64,000 nucleotides of DNA from G963677085 sp963677085 (GCA_963677085.2 CAXXFH010000004.1:2108001-2172000), one strand, 5' to 3'. Counted from the stretch's first letter, positions 35,879-47,029 are shown. Notes: generated from the letters alone by a model not told the origin. Translations and numbers: made by a program.

Positions 35879-36835
35879 GTGAAACCAACAGTGGCCAAGC
35901 TCGAATCAGCGCAATTCAATAGCGGCTACCGGGCCGTCAGTCTTCTGACTGGCATCGTACTGCTAACGGCTGCCGTGCTAAAGGGCCACCAGTTGGCTAC
36001 GGGTCCCGTCCCGGGCAGTGGGTTTCTCGATTCCCGCTGGGTATTGATAGGGACCGTGGAATTCGAGTTGTTTCTCGGCATTTGGTTGCTAGCAGGCATT
36101 TGTCCCAGACCAACTTGGAAAATTACCCTCAGTTGCTTTGCTCTGTTCACGTGTGTCTCGCTCCACAAGGCCCTTTCAGGCCATGCCAGTTGCGGCTGTT
36201 TCGGGCGCGTGCCAGTGAACCCGTGGTATACGGCTGCCCTTGACCTGACAATCGTTCTTTCGCTTCTGCACTGGCGACCCAAAAGAGAACTGGGGACAGA
36301 TTCAGTTTGCCGAAGCGGCCCAACCAATCTTTGGCCAATTCCCGGCACTTGGTACCGACAAGGCCTACCCCGGCGGGCGATGGCAGTATTCGCGATCTGG
36401 CTCTCGATCGGCCTTCCCGCTGCCTTCGCGATGGGCAGTTACAGTCCCGCTGCCCTCTCGGACGCCGGCGACATCATCGGCAACAGCGAAGTCGTTGTTT
36501 TGGAGCCTAAGACGTGGATCAGGAAGCGTTTTCCACTCCTCGACCACATCGACATCGGCGCTCAGATCGCACAAGGCGAATGGCTTGTGCTGCTTTACCA
36601 TCACGACTGCCCCAAGTGCCAGGAGGCGATCCAAAACCTGAAGGAACCAGGCAGCCACGCAGACGAGCGGCAAGTCGCGCTGGTCGAAATGCCTCCCTAC
36701 GCAAAGACCGTTCGCATTGTTTCACCAGAACGTCCAACCATTGCCCATGGACATTTAAGCAGCAATAACGAGTGGTTTGCCTCAACACCTATCACGCTTG
36801 TCTTGAATAAAGGGTACATCACAAATGCAAAATGA
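35879..36835 (+). CDS. MauE/DoxX-like membrane protein fused to a thioredoxin-like domain
   Basis: 318 residues from a GTG (35879-35881) that follows AGAAAGGTGA at 6 bp; the frame is open to a GTG at 35216, but that part contains a repeat and a degenerate duplicate, so I prefer the later start. The first ~140 residues form a four-helix MauE/DoxX-like module (VSLLTGIVLLTAAVLKGHQL, FELFLGIWLLAGI) with the redox motif SCGCFGRVPVNPW. The C-terminal half is periplasmic and thioredoxin-like, with YHHDCPKCQEAI as CxxC site. It probably passes reducing or oxidising equivalents across the membrane. Neighbouring Cys-rich exported proteins are likely clients. Confidence 0.7.
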   Translation: MKPTVAKLESAQFNSGYRAVSLLTGIVLLTAAVLKGHQLATGPVPGSGFLDSRWVLIGTVEFELFLGIWLLAGICPRPTWKITLSCFALFTCVSLHKALSGHASCGCFGRVPVNPWYTAALDLTIVLSLLHWRPKRELGTDSVCRSGPTNLWPIPGTWYRQGLPRRAMAVFAIWLSIGLPAAFAMGSYSPAALSDAGDIIGNSEVVVLEPKTWIRKRFPLLDHIDIGAQIAQGEWLVLLYHHDCPKCQEAIQNLKEPGSHADERQVALVEMPPYAKTVRIVSPERPTIAHGHLSSNNEWFASTPITLVLNKGYITNAK

Positions 36836-37589
36836 TCACGGCGCCTTCGACGCGAAGGCAGACACTTCCAAACCCAGGTACTTCAGCCCACAAAACCCCA
36901 GGATCGTCACAATGGCATTCCACAGCAGCAACATGGCATGGCTATGGCTTTACGCGGTTTGCATTACCCAACTTGCAGCAGGCGGAACCGTCCCGGAACC
37001 ACTGCACAGCGATAGCGACACGCTTCAGCATCGCCCGGGCATGTTGGTGTATATGGTCGCCGACCCATCTGTCCAGGCCGACCTGGGGCTGAGCACGGGC
37101 ACAAAGGAAGAAATCGAAGGACTCAACCAAGAGCTACGCACTGCATCACGCAACTGTAATTGCGGCTCGAATAATCAGAATGCTGACGACCGCAAGGCAC
37201 AATATGAAGCCTTTTTGGAAAAAGCTAAGAAGCTTGATGCGAAGGCGAGGTCGGAGTTTTCGAACGAGGACCTGACGCGCCTGCGGCAAATCGTTTGGCA
37301 GGAGGCTGGCCCGTTCGGCCTTGCGAAATTCGACGACCTGACTGGTGCCCTGGGGTTAAACGACCGCAAAAGGTCGCACATCAAAGCCATTGTCAAAAAT
37401 TTCAACGAACAAGGAAAGGAAGTCATGTATCCGCGGGACGGGTCTCGATTCGATCCGAAAATCCTTACCGCCATGCGTGAGGAAGCCGATGCGAGGATTC
37501 TCGGCCTGCTTTCCGACGAAGAACGAAGCCGGTACAAGCAGTTGCTGGGCAAGCCATTCCAGCGCCTCAGCAAGACCAAGACGAAATGA
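36825..37589 (+). CDS. Exported Spy/CpxP-like helical protein
   Basis: 254 residues if started at the ATG that overlaps the end of the MauE-like gene; the ATG at 36912 lies directly before the signal peptide (MAWLWLYAVCITQLAAGG) and may be the real start. The mature part is charged and helical, with DDRKAQYEAFLEKAKKLDAK, LTRLRQIVWQEAGPFGLAKF, RSHIKAIVKNFNEQGKEVM and LLSDEERSRYKQLLGKPF. This is the planctomycete LTxxQ-like pattern related to CpxP/Spy. A CNC pair (NCNCGS) is present. Function unknown; an exported chaperone or sensor is possible. Confidence 0.7.
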   Translation: MQNDHGAFDAKADTSKPRYFSPQNPRIVTMAFHSSNMAWLWLYAVCITQLAAGGTVPEPLHSDSDTLQHRPGMLVYMVADPSVQADLGLSTGTKEEIEGLNQELRTASRNCNCGSNNQNADDRKAQYEAFLEKAKKLDAKARSEFSNEDLTRLRQIVWQEAGPFGLAKFDDLTGALGLNDRKRSHIKAIVKNFNEQGKEVMYPRDGSRFDPKILTAMREEADARILGLLSDEERSRYKQLLGKPFQRLSKTKTK

Positions 37590-37635
37590 GAACCATGCAA
37601 GCAACGGAGAAACTCTAACAAGAGGAGGGCGTGTG

Positions 37636-38851
37636 ATGCAGACGATTCAAGTCATCCGGCGAGCCGCGTGGGCAGTCCTTTTCATCGGGATTCCTGTGGT
37701 CGGCCAAGCAGCTACCGACCTCAATTGCGGAGGCATTGCTGGTGGACAAGTCAGCAAATCGCAGGAGTGGGCGCACTACATTTACAATGATGAAGACGCT
37801 ACAGAAACAATTACCATTTCACCAGATAACTATATCGATAAGGACCCTTGTCGCCCCGGGGCAGAGACGTGTGGCACGCAAAACCGCTGGAACGCTGGGG
37901 CGACGACATATCGGGCGAACTGGGGCGAATGTAAACCCACTTCTGGCATCTTAACCCGCTGGAAACCAGATGCCCACAACGATACGGGGCAGGTGACAGT
38001 AACGCTTCGGGATTACACAGGTCCCTTCGACGACGATGATGTTACGGTGATTGTTCCCGTGAAGGCGTATTCAGTGAAGGTCGTCATGAATGTGGTAAAT
38101 AACAATGTTGACATGGGCGGACCCGTTACGAAAGAAATGTGGGAAGGCGACGTTTCCCCCCCCCGTAGAATTCAATGGACAAACCACGGCGATATGCGGA
38201 ATACATAGTAAATGGGACGGGAATACGAATAACGGTGACACGCAGGTTCCTGCCAATGTCCATATTGAATACACCTATCAAGCTATTCCGAATAACGCGG
38301 ACCTCTATGGACGCCAAATCTTCGCTGAACTCGAGACCAGTTCCTCGGGCAATTTGCATGTAGATGTTGAGGACGCCGATCGGCCCGACGGTGGAAGTAA
38401 CATAACGGTTTCCGTTAACGTTGGATCCCCTGTTGGATTTTCCATTGCCAGCACCCTTGTTTTTGGTTCCGACTGCGCCGAGGGAACTGCAATTGCCACC
38501 TGGGGCTACAGCAGCACGCATGGGCTTGGTGTTGCACAGAATCCTATGAATAACTGTCTACAAAAGAAGAGCTGCGACGAAACCGATCCTTATCTGTCGT
38601 CCGGCAGCTGCAATCTTCTACAGCAATCTCCCAACCCTCCGGTCAGTTGGCTTCGTCACCATCCTTACAACCGCCCCGTCAACTACACAGCCACCAATAC
38701 TATCGGCAAACCAAACGGCGGCGTCGTTCAAGCTCAATGGGATGGATTCGTGCGGGCTACCACAGAAGGTAACGCGTCTGGGGCATACGCGCATGCCGAA
38801 TTGTCGAACTGGAACGTGATAGCAAAGATCAAGTCGGTCTGGCTACAATGA
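37636..38851 (+). CDS. Exported protein read across a 9-C tract frameshift
   Basis: ATG at 37636, preceded by AGAGGAGGG. A signal peptide (AAWAVLFIGIPVVGQAAT) and ~175 residues follow (DLNCGGIAGGQVSKSQEWAH, DPCRPGAETCG, RWKPDAHNDTGQVTVTLRDY). At 38156-38164 the frame meets nine C bases and ends soon after, at 38208. The +1 frame continues without a break (VEFNGQTTAICGIHSKWDGN, through NGGVVQAQWDGFVRATTEGN) to 38851. Eight Cs would give one protein of ~405 residues with beta-sandwich-like repeats. It is either phase-variable, a pseudogene, or a sequencing error. No family is recognised. Confidence 0.6.
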
Positions 38852-39048
38852 CTCGAACGCTGTCGTCGGATGACGCTGTCCCCTGGGCTGCGTGTATTCG
38901 AATGAAGAAAACACGCCCACCGCACAGAGGGGTAACCCAGGGTTGACATCGACCACGCTCGTCCAAAAATGGGAGCATCGTTTGACTGCCGAATTGGGGC
39001 ACGTCAATCCCAGCGATCCCGAAACATTGCGATGAGAGGGAGTATTTC

Positions 39049-39795
39049 ATGACCGCCATGAAGACGAATTTGCCGACCTCGTGCGTCCTGCTTGGTCTGA
39101 TTCTCTTGGGCACAAGTTCCGATGCGAGGGGCGCGCCTGGCCGATGGTATCTTGAGAAGTCGACGGATCCCATTCTGGTGGAAGCTCGGAAGGCCGATCT
39201 GAGATTCGCAGGTCCGGAAAAGGGCAATCAGGCAACCGCGGAAGAACTCTATCTGCGGTTCATAAGCCAGAATCCGACGGATCCGCTTGTCTGCTATATC
39301 TACTACCATCTTGGCCACATGTATTCGGATTGGGCCGACCCTCGCTACGGTCATGTTCGCGACGATGCGCGGGCCAGGCAGTTCTTTCTGGAAGCAGTAA
39401 AGCACCATCCAAGCGGTAAGACTGGTGATACCTTAATAGGAGCGCAGGTTTGCGCAGCGGCTCTTGCACCGACGCCCGAAGAACAGGTAGCGGAGTATCT
39501 GGCCGTCTGCAAATCGCTCCTGGCGTACAAACAGCCCGACGAGCTACTGAAGGCGCTATGGCGAACGCCGGAGCAAATTGCCCGGACGGAGCGTAGCGAT
39601 GGTGCGAAGGCCGCCTTCCGGAAACAAGTTTGGGAAAACCGGGAAGGCATGTTGTTCGTGGCTTCGCAAAACATGGTCGCGATCGCTGAGCATGCCCAGA
39701 AGACCAAGGGCCTGCCCTTATTGGATACCATAATCAAGGAGCTTCCAGCAGACACGCTGGCTGTGAAACTAGCCAGGAAAAGAAGGCCGAAATAA
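39049..39795 (+). CDS. Exported TPR-like protein
   Basis: 248 residues, ATG preceded by AGAGGGAG. A signal peptide (SCVLLGLILLGTSSDARG) is followed by helical repeat-like segments (NQATAEELYLRFISQNPTDP, YYHLGHMYSDWADPRYG, DDARARQFFLEAVKHHPSGK). The frame stops in an A/G-rich stretch (ARKRRPK). In the -1 frame the reading goes on as a Lys-rich linker and a transmembrane helix (see 39861-39950), so the native protein may be membrane-anchored. Function unknown; it belongs to the exported cluster from 35879 to 40962. Confidence 0.7.
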   Translation: MTAMKTNLPTSCVLLGLILLGTSSDARGAPGRWYLEKSTDPILVEARKADLRFAGPEKGNQATAEELYLRFISQNPTDPLVCYIYYHLGHMYSDWADPRYGHVRDDARARQFFLEAVKHHPSGKTGDTLIGAQVCAAALAPTPEEQVAEYLAVCKSLLAYKQPDELLKALWRTPEQIARTERSDGAKAAFRKQVWENREGMLFVASQNMVAIAEHAQKTKGLPLLDTIIKELPADTLAVKLARKRRPK

Positions 39796-39860
39796 CCAAG
39801 AAAAAGAAGGCGAATGGCTCGAATTCCAATCCGGAAAAGGACGCGGTGCCACAAGGTTCG

Positions 39861-39950
39861 ATGTCGCGTCTTCTCCCCGCTTTCTTCGTCATTATGTTTG
39901 CCGGCTTCTTGGCATTCAGACTCTTCAAGACGCGCAAGGATCATCCGTGA
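39861..39950 (+). other. Membrane tail in the -1 frame, possible lost C-terminus of the preceding gene
   Basis: The frame reads SRLLPAFFVIMFAGFLAFRL followed by FKTRKDHP and stop. A Lys-rich linker (KKKKANGSNSNPEKDAV) links it to the end of the TPR-like gene in the -1 frame. It might also be a 29-residue separate peptide. It ends where the Cys-rich gene's upstream GTG begins. Confidence 0.45.
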
Positions 39951-40006
39951 AGCCACCCCGCGGAGCGGTTGTGTGGTGGCAGCCAATTTGCAGAGGAGAA
40001 CGCACC

Positions 40007-40474
40007 ATGTCTAGGCGAGAGTACCTTGCAAAGGCCGTATCGCCCTGGTTGTTGTCGGTCTGGTTTGTGGCAGGAGGTGTTGTGGCACTCGTGGCAGCGC
40101 CCCCTCCCTTCGTACAGCAGGTGTTTGCCGCAAACTGTTATCCAGACGATCCAAACTCATGTCCGTCGGGCGAAATCTGCTGCGGTAGCACGTGTTGCCC
40201 CAGCGGTGATTGCAAGTCGTGTGGTTGTTGTCCCGGCAATTGTATTAGCGGCTATTGCTGCGGTGCGAGCGACACCTCCTATTGTTCCGTGGACGGTTGC
40301 TGTCCCGGCCAGTGTATTGCCGGGCACTGCTGCGGTACGAATGATGGTAGCTATTGCTCCGAGGACGGTTGTTGTTCCTCGGAAGACCATTGTGTCGACG
40401 GGCATTGTTGCCCGGAGGGCTTCGACTACTATTGCTCTGGTCAGTGCGCTGAATGTCCTTGCGACACACTCTGA
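40007..40474 (+). CDS. Exported cysteine-rich repeat protein
   Basis: 155 residues from the ATG at 40007, preceded by AGAGGAGAA. A signal peptide (WLLSVWFVAGGVVALVAAP) precedes ~113 mature residues with 29 cysteines. A 24-residue unit with the pattern CCPGxCIxGxCCGxxDxSYC occurs twice clearly and once in degenerate form. The pattern is granulin- or metallothionein-like, but I assign no family. It could be a disulfide-rich surface protein or a metal trap. The thioredoxin-like MauE protein encoded 3 kb upstream is a candidate folding partner. Confidence 0.85.
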   Translation: MSRREYLAKAVSPWLLSVWFVAGGVVALVAAPPPFVQQVFAANCYPDDPNSCPSGEICCGSTCCPSGDCKSCGCCPGNCISGYCCGASDTSYCSVDGCCPGQCIAGHCCGTNDGSYCSEDGCCSSEDHCVDGHCCPEGFDYYCSGQCAECPCDTL

Positions 40475-40497
40475 ATCCACATCGGTCAATAGAAGAA

Positions 40498-40962
40498 ATG
40501 ATTGGGGTCGTTATGACACGCTTGGCACGATGCCTCTGGAGCAAGAGACAGGTGTTCGCCATAATGCTCAGCGGCACGTTTTGTACGCTGGCCTTCGCAC
40601 ATTACGGCTGGGTCGTGGCCGCGCCGGCGTTGTCGGTATTTAGGGAACCTCGCCTTGCATGCGCTGAAACGCAATTCGATTGTGGCGAGGTTCCCTTGGA
40701 CCGAAAGCTAGTAGAACACGACTTCGTTATCCGCAACACCGGTTGGCAACCATTGCACCTCACCGCTAAGCCGGCGTGCGGCAGTTGCTCTACCGTGAAG
40801 TTGTCGAAGGACGACATCGCCCCCGGCGATACGTCCGTGCTGACGGTCACGCTCCATCTTCGCCAAATGAAGAAGGGCAAATTCAACAAGCACGTTCTCC
40901 TAAACACCGATGCTCCCCGTTCACCTCAGGTGGTATTCGCCATTCGGGGCACGGCGATCTGA
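40498..40962 (+). CDS. DUF1573 exported protein
   Basis: 154 residues from the ATG at 40498; the ATG at 40513 with GGGGT upstream is an alternative. A hydrophobic signal or anchor (FAIMLSGTFCTLAFAHYGWV) is followed by a DUF1573 domain: FDCGEVPLDRKLVEHDFVIR, NTGWQPLHL, ACGSCSTVKL, APGDTSVLTVTLHLRQMKKG. Such Ig-like single domains are common in planctomycete and Bacteroidetes surface proteins. It overlaps the preceding Cys-rich gene's end region by close spacing. Confidence 0.88.
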   Translation: MIGVVMTRLARCLWSKRQVFAIMLSGTFCTLAFAHYGWVVAAPALSVFREPRLACAETQFDCGEVPLDRKLVEHDFVIRNTGWQPLHLTAKPACGSCSTVKLSKDDIAPGDTSVLTVTLHLRQMKKGKFNKHVLLNTDAPRSPQVVFAIRGTAI

Positions 40963-41217
40963 GACTCTGAATTAGCCTCCTCTTTCGCTTTGTGAAAGGG
41001 GATTCCATGAGGGCATTCGGCGTGAAGCTGCGTTCCATGCGAGCCCAGTTCTGCTGCAGCCTTTACCTTCTATTTCTCTCACGGCGGGAGGGGAATGGTG
41101 TGGCGCCCCTCTCCCGGCAAGAAGAATAGGGTACCTTGGTTCTCACGGGCGAAGGACTCGGGAGTGTTACTGCCGTAGTGTGAATAAGGTCATGGGGCTG
41201 GATGCAATGGCGGAGGC

Positions 41218-43104
41218 ATGGACATGGCATGGATACGTTTTCTTTCCGAGCGTCGCTTTGCCTCCGCTATTCCTGCGGCAATATTAACCTTGCACGGCGG
41301 CCTGCTGGCCTACAGCGCAACGCAGCATAGTCCTGTGATTAGCGAGGTGAATCACCTGCCGGCCGGCTTGAGCCATCTCTATTCGGGACGTTTTGACCTG
41401 TTCCGCGTCAATCCGCCGTTAGTTCGAACGGTGGCGGCGTTGCCCGTGGCCTTGATGGCACCCGAGACGGATTGGCATCGATATGATTCCTCACCCCTTC
41501 TGAGGCCTGACCTGGAGGTCGGCCTGGACTTCCTAAAGGCCAACTGTGCCCGATCATTGTGGTTCTTCACAGTCGGCCGTTGGGCGTGTATCCCCTTCAG
41601 CATTCTTGGCGGTTATGTCTGTTTCCGCTGGGCTCGCGAACTCTACGGAGATGCTGCGGGGTTGACGGCGTTGCTGCTTTGGTGCTTCTGCCCGTATGTT
41701 TTGGGACACGCGTCGTTACTGACGCCCGATGCCCACGCGGCCGCGTTGGGTATCGCTGCCTATTACTTCTTCTGGCGTTGGCTGGTGCGGGTGGAGATGG
41801 GCCGGGCGATTGTCGCAGGCATTGCCCTGGGGCTGGCTGAGCTGGCCAAGACCACGCTGCTGGTGTTCTATCCTTTGTGGGTTCTGACGTGGCTCATTTA
41901 CCGGATTCGGGAGCATGGGCTGAGAAACAGGAGGGCTTGGCTGGATCAAGGAGAGATGCTGCTGTGGATGGTACTGGCAAGCGTCCTCGTTCTCAATCTG
42001 GGCTACGGGTTCAAGGGGTCGTTCCAGCCGCTCGGTGATTACCACTTTCGGTCACAACTGCTCAATGGAGTGGAGTCGGGCCCCGACGTATCGCGCCAGG
42101 TGGGCAACCGCTTTGCCGACACTTGGTTGGGTGCTGTGCCCGTACCGGTTCCTGCGGATTACTTCCAGGGAATCGACACGCAGAAATGGGACTTTCAGCG
42201 CAAGCTGTGGTCGTATCTGCGGGGAGAGTGGCGACATGGTGGGTGGTGGTACTACTATCTTTACGCATTGGCAATCAAACTGCCGTTGGGTACCTGGTGC
42301 CTGATTTTGATGAGCGTGCTATGCGGGTTTTGGGCCAACTACCGATCGTCCTGGCGCGACGAACTTGTCCTGCTGTTGCCGATCATGACCATTCTCGTGC
42401 TTGTGAGCTCGCAGACCGGTTTCAGCATTCATTCGCGATACGTGTTGCCTGTTCTGCCGTTCGTCTATGTGTGGTGCAGCAAGGTGGCCCGTTCGCTTCC
42501 GTTGCGGCAAACGCTTTTGGCCGTTGGAACGGTATTGGCACTCGGTTGGTCGGTCGGTAGCAGTCTATGGTACTACCCTCATAATCTTTCCTATTTCAAT
42601 GAATTGGTCGGTGGTCCGAAGAATGGTCATGCGCATCTGTTAGACAGCAATATCGCATGGGGCCAGGACGTTCTCTACCTGAAAAAATGGTACGACAGTC
42701 ATCCCAACGCCCGACCATTGCACTTCGCCCATTATGGACTGGTCGATCCGAGGCTGGTTGGCATTGAATTCGAGCTACCACCGGTTGCACCCACGTCTGG
42801 GATCTTGCGTGACGAGGTTTCCGACGAGTTATTGGGACCACGGCCAGGGTGGTATGCGATTGACATGAATCATCTTCACGGTACAAGGCTTGGGGCAGCC
42901 GATGGGCAAGGCGAGTGGCACAGTGTGCCAGACAATGGTTGCGACTTGACGTATTTTCAGCGATTCCGACCAGTCGGTATGGCGGGTTACTCCATCTATC
43001 TCTACCACATCACCCTGGCCGAGGCCAACCGAGTCCGCAGGGAGCTTGGTTTGCGCGAACTGACCGTCGCGGAGAACGAATCGCCGACTGTAAACAGAAG
43101 ATAG
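41218..43104 (+). CDS. Family 39/83-type membrane glycosyltransferase
   Basis: 628 residues; ATG at 41218, with a second ATG two codons later that fits the GGAGG better. About ten hydrophobic segments. The first loop has the acidic motif and PPLV pattern typical of polyprenyl-sugar-dependent transferases: SEVNHLPAGLSHLYSGRF, RVNPPLVRTVAAL. Later come GHASLLTPDAHAAALGI and LAKTTLLVFYPLWVLTW. Members add sugars from a lipid carrier onto exported proteins or glycans. The nearby family 2 enzyme could make the carrier-linked sugar. The gene is followed after 4 bp by the first DUF1559-FGE gene. Confidence 0.85.
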   Translation: MDMAWIRFLSERRFASAIPAAILTLHGGLLAYSATQHSPVISEVNHLPAGLSHLYSGRFDLFRVNPPLVRTVAALPVALMAPETDWHRYDSSPLLRPDLEVGLDFLKANCARSLWFFTVGRWACIPFSILGGYVCFRWARELYGDAAGLTALLLWCFCPYVLGHASLLTPDAHAAALGIAAYYFFWRWLVRVEMGRAIVAGIALGLAELAKTTLLVFYPLWVLTWLIYRIREHGLRNRRAWLDQGEMLLWMVLASVLVLNLGYGFKGSFQPLGDYHFRSQLLNGVESGPDVSRQVGNRFADTWLGAVPVPVPADYFQGIDTQKWDFQRKLWSYLRGEWRHGGWWYYYLYALAIKLPLGTWCLILMSVLCGFWANYRSSWRDELVLLLPIMTILVLVSSQTGFSIHSRYVLPVLPFVYVWCSKVARSLPLRQTLLAVGTVLALGWSVGSSLWYYPHNLSYFNELVGGPKNGHAHLLDSNIAWGQDVLYLKKWYDSHPNARPLHFAHYGLVDPRLVGIEFELPPVAPTSGILRDEVSDELLGPRPGWYAIDMNHLHGTRLGAADGQGEWHSVPDNGCDLTYFQRFRPVGMAGYSIYLYHITLAEANRVRRELGLRELTVAENESPTVNRR

Positions 43105-43108
43105 AAAG

Positions 43109-45082
43109 ATGGGCACATCGCGCAAAGGCCAATTCAGGCTGGTTGATCTTCTTATGTGTAGCGCCATCGTTGCCGGACTTCTAGCGATGGTTCCTTCGGT
43201 ATTTGTACGCATACGAGAACAGGCCCGATGCCGGCAATGTCAAGATAACCTGCGGCGGATGGGCACGGCCCTCGAAGCACACCATCAAGCGCACAACCAG
43301 TATCCACCCGCAGCGGTTCAGCCGAATCGAGGTGCCGTGTGGAAGATGAAGAATCCTAGGGAATCGATGGTAGTTTCCCATACCAACTGGGCCATTTCGA
43401 TTCTGCCTTTCATGGGCGAAGAGGAATTGGCAAACGTTTTCGATCCGCAAAGACCGATCTCGGATCCCGCCAATGCCACCGTACGCATGGCAGAATTGCC
43501 GTGGATGACGTGTTCCTCGGATACCTATCACCGTGCCGACAATCCGTACCGATGCGTCCTTAGCTCGGAGGAAGAAATCACCTACGCCCGCGGCAATTAC
43601 GGAATCAACGCCGGGAGCAACTTCGTGTACCGTCCGGAGCCTGGCACGCCCGACAGACCAGTAGTCGATGCACTTCACTCAGTCACCGAGGGGGCACGTA
43701 CCATCAAATGGGGCAACGGCATTGCAGGCATCAACAAGTCGTTCTCGAAGAAGGACATCGTCAACGGGCTGGCCACGACGGTGGCGATCGACGAGCTTCG
43801 CGCGGGGCTTGCGTCGGTGGATTCCCGGGGAACCTGGGCGCTCGGACAATATGGGTGCAGCATTGTGCACGGTCACGGTGTCCATAGTGATGCAACCGGT
43901 CCCAATTCCCGTCGCTTGGGTTCGGACGACATCATCGGATGCGCGGACGTGGTGGAGCTTCTCGGTTACCCGGAGGTAATACGTAACGGCATGGCTTGCC
44001 ATCGTTGGGTTCCAGGCGCCCGCAAGGCGTCGCCAAGAAGCATGCATCCCGCTGGCGTCAACGTTTTGATGCTCGACGGGTCGGCCCATTTCGTGAGTGA
44101 TTTTGTCGACCTGAGTTTGTGGCACGTGATCCATTCGCGAGAGACGGTCGAGGAGATTTCGCTCGATGGTCTTGCCGTGGAGGTCGACCTTGAGGCTGCG
44201 GCGGCGGCGAACAACGCGGGACGTGATGTGGGTTACCTGAAGCCGTTGATTGATTCCTGCGCTACCCCAAAGCCTCGGCCACCTTCCAGGCCATTCGCAA
44301 ATTCCATCGGGATGAAGTTCGTGAAAATTCCGGCGGGCGAGTTTGTCATGGGACTTCCAGACAAGGGCAAACGTGTGGCGTTTCTTGAGGCGACGCCGGC
44401 TCATGTGGTGCGGATCACGAAGCCCTTTCTTCTTGGCGTTTATTCCGTGACACAAGAGGAATACCAGACGGTGATGGACAGGAATCCCAGCTGGTTTTCG
44501 TCCACCGGTGACGGCCGCGATGAGTTGCAGGGCGACGACACGCACGAATTCCTCGACCAACAAGAACGTGTCAATGATAAGGATGATAAGACAGTCCGCG
44601 TGCGCGGCAATGATACCCGTTCATTCCCTGTCGAGAATGTCAGTTGGTACGACGCAGTTGAATTCTGCCGGCAGTTGTCCGAGTTGCCTGCGGAGAAAAA
44701 GACGGGGAGGCGGTACCGCCTCCCTACTGAAGCGGAATGGGAGTACGCCTGCCGCGCCGGCAGCACCGCTCAAGGCGACGGTTGGATAAACCATCTAAGC
44801 AAGCCGGTCTACCGCGACAAGCCCAATGCGTTTGGTGTTTGTGGGATGTGCTCATCTGTGTGGGGATGGTGTTCCGACGGGTACAGTCGTTACTACTACG
44901 CACGTTCGCCACGGGAGGATCCGCAGGGTTTTTCTTCGACCTATATCCGGGTTGCTCGAGGAAGCGAATGGATATTCACGCGTGACGTCCATTGCCAAAG
45001 CATGAACCCCTGGGGATTTCCGCCTCACGAAAAGAGCCGGTTTGTTGGGTTTCGCGTTGTCTGCGAAACGGCGACACCATAA
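43109..45082 (+). CDS. DUF1559 pseudopilin-like domain fused to an FGE-like domain (copy 1)
   Basis: 657 residues. The N-terminus (GQFRLVDLLMCSAIVAGLLA) imitates a type IV prepilin helix with Asp at the +5 position in place of Glu. The DUF1559 part follows: RCQDNLRRMG-like segment, LPWMTCSSDTYHRADNPYRC, MHPAGVNVLMLDGSAHFVSD. From residue ~400 an FGE/SUMF1-like domain begins: NSIGMKFVKIPAGEFVMGLP, SWYDAVEFCRQLSE, YRLPTEAEWEYACRAGS, ending RFVGFRVVCET. Only one of the two Cys of true formylglycine enzymes is kept (VHCQS), so that activity is unlikely. Tandem with 45125-47029. Confidence 0.9.
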   Translation: MGTSRKGQFRLVDLLMCSAIVAGLLAMVPSVFVRIREQARCRQCQDNLRRMGTALEAHHQAHNQYPPAAVQPNRGAVWKMKNPRESMVVSHTNWAISILPFMGEEELANVFDPQRPISDPANATVRMAELPWMTCSSDTYHRADNPYRCVLSSEEEITYARGNYGINAGSNFVYRPEPGTPDRPVVDALHSVTEGARTIKWGNGIAGINKSFSKKDIVNGLATTVAIDELRAGLASVDSRGTWALGQYGCSIVHGHGVHSDATGPNSRRLGSDDIIGCADVVELLGYPEVIRNGMACHRWVPGARKASPRSMHPAGVNVLMLDGSAHFVSDFVDLSLWHVIHSRETVEEISLDGLAVEVDLEAAAAANNAGRDVGYLKPLIDSCATPKPRPPSRPFANSIGMKFVKIPAGEFVMGLPDKGKRVAFLEATPAHVVRITKPFLLGVYSVTQEEYQTVMDRNPSWFSSTGDGRDELQGDDTHEFLDQQERVNDKDDKTVRVRGNDTRSFPVENVSWYDAVEFCRQLSELPAEKKTGRRYRLPTEAEWEYACRAGSTAQGDGWINHLSKPVYRDKPNAFGVCGMCSSVWGWCSDGYSRYYYARSPREDPQGFSSTYIRVARGSEWIFTRDVHCQSMNPWGFPPHEKSRFVGFRVVCETATP

Positions 45083-45124
45083 CCACATCCGACGGGAGTT
45101 CGCTACTAACTCGGCGAAGGTAAA

Positions 45125-47029
<1,905 letters not shown>

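Noticed and set aside
40007..40474. A bacterial metallothionein
   Set aside because: Length and Cys count are too high, the unit pattern has many Cys-Cys pairs with Pro and Gly, and it has a secretion signal; typical metallothioneins are short and cytosolic.
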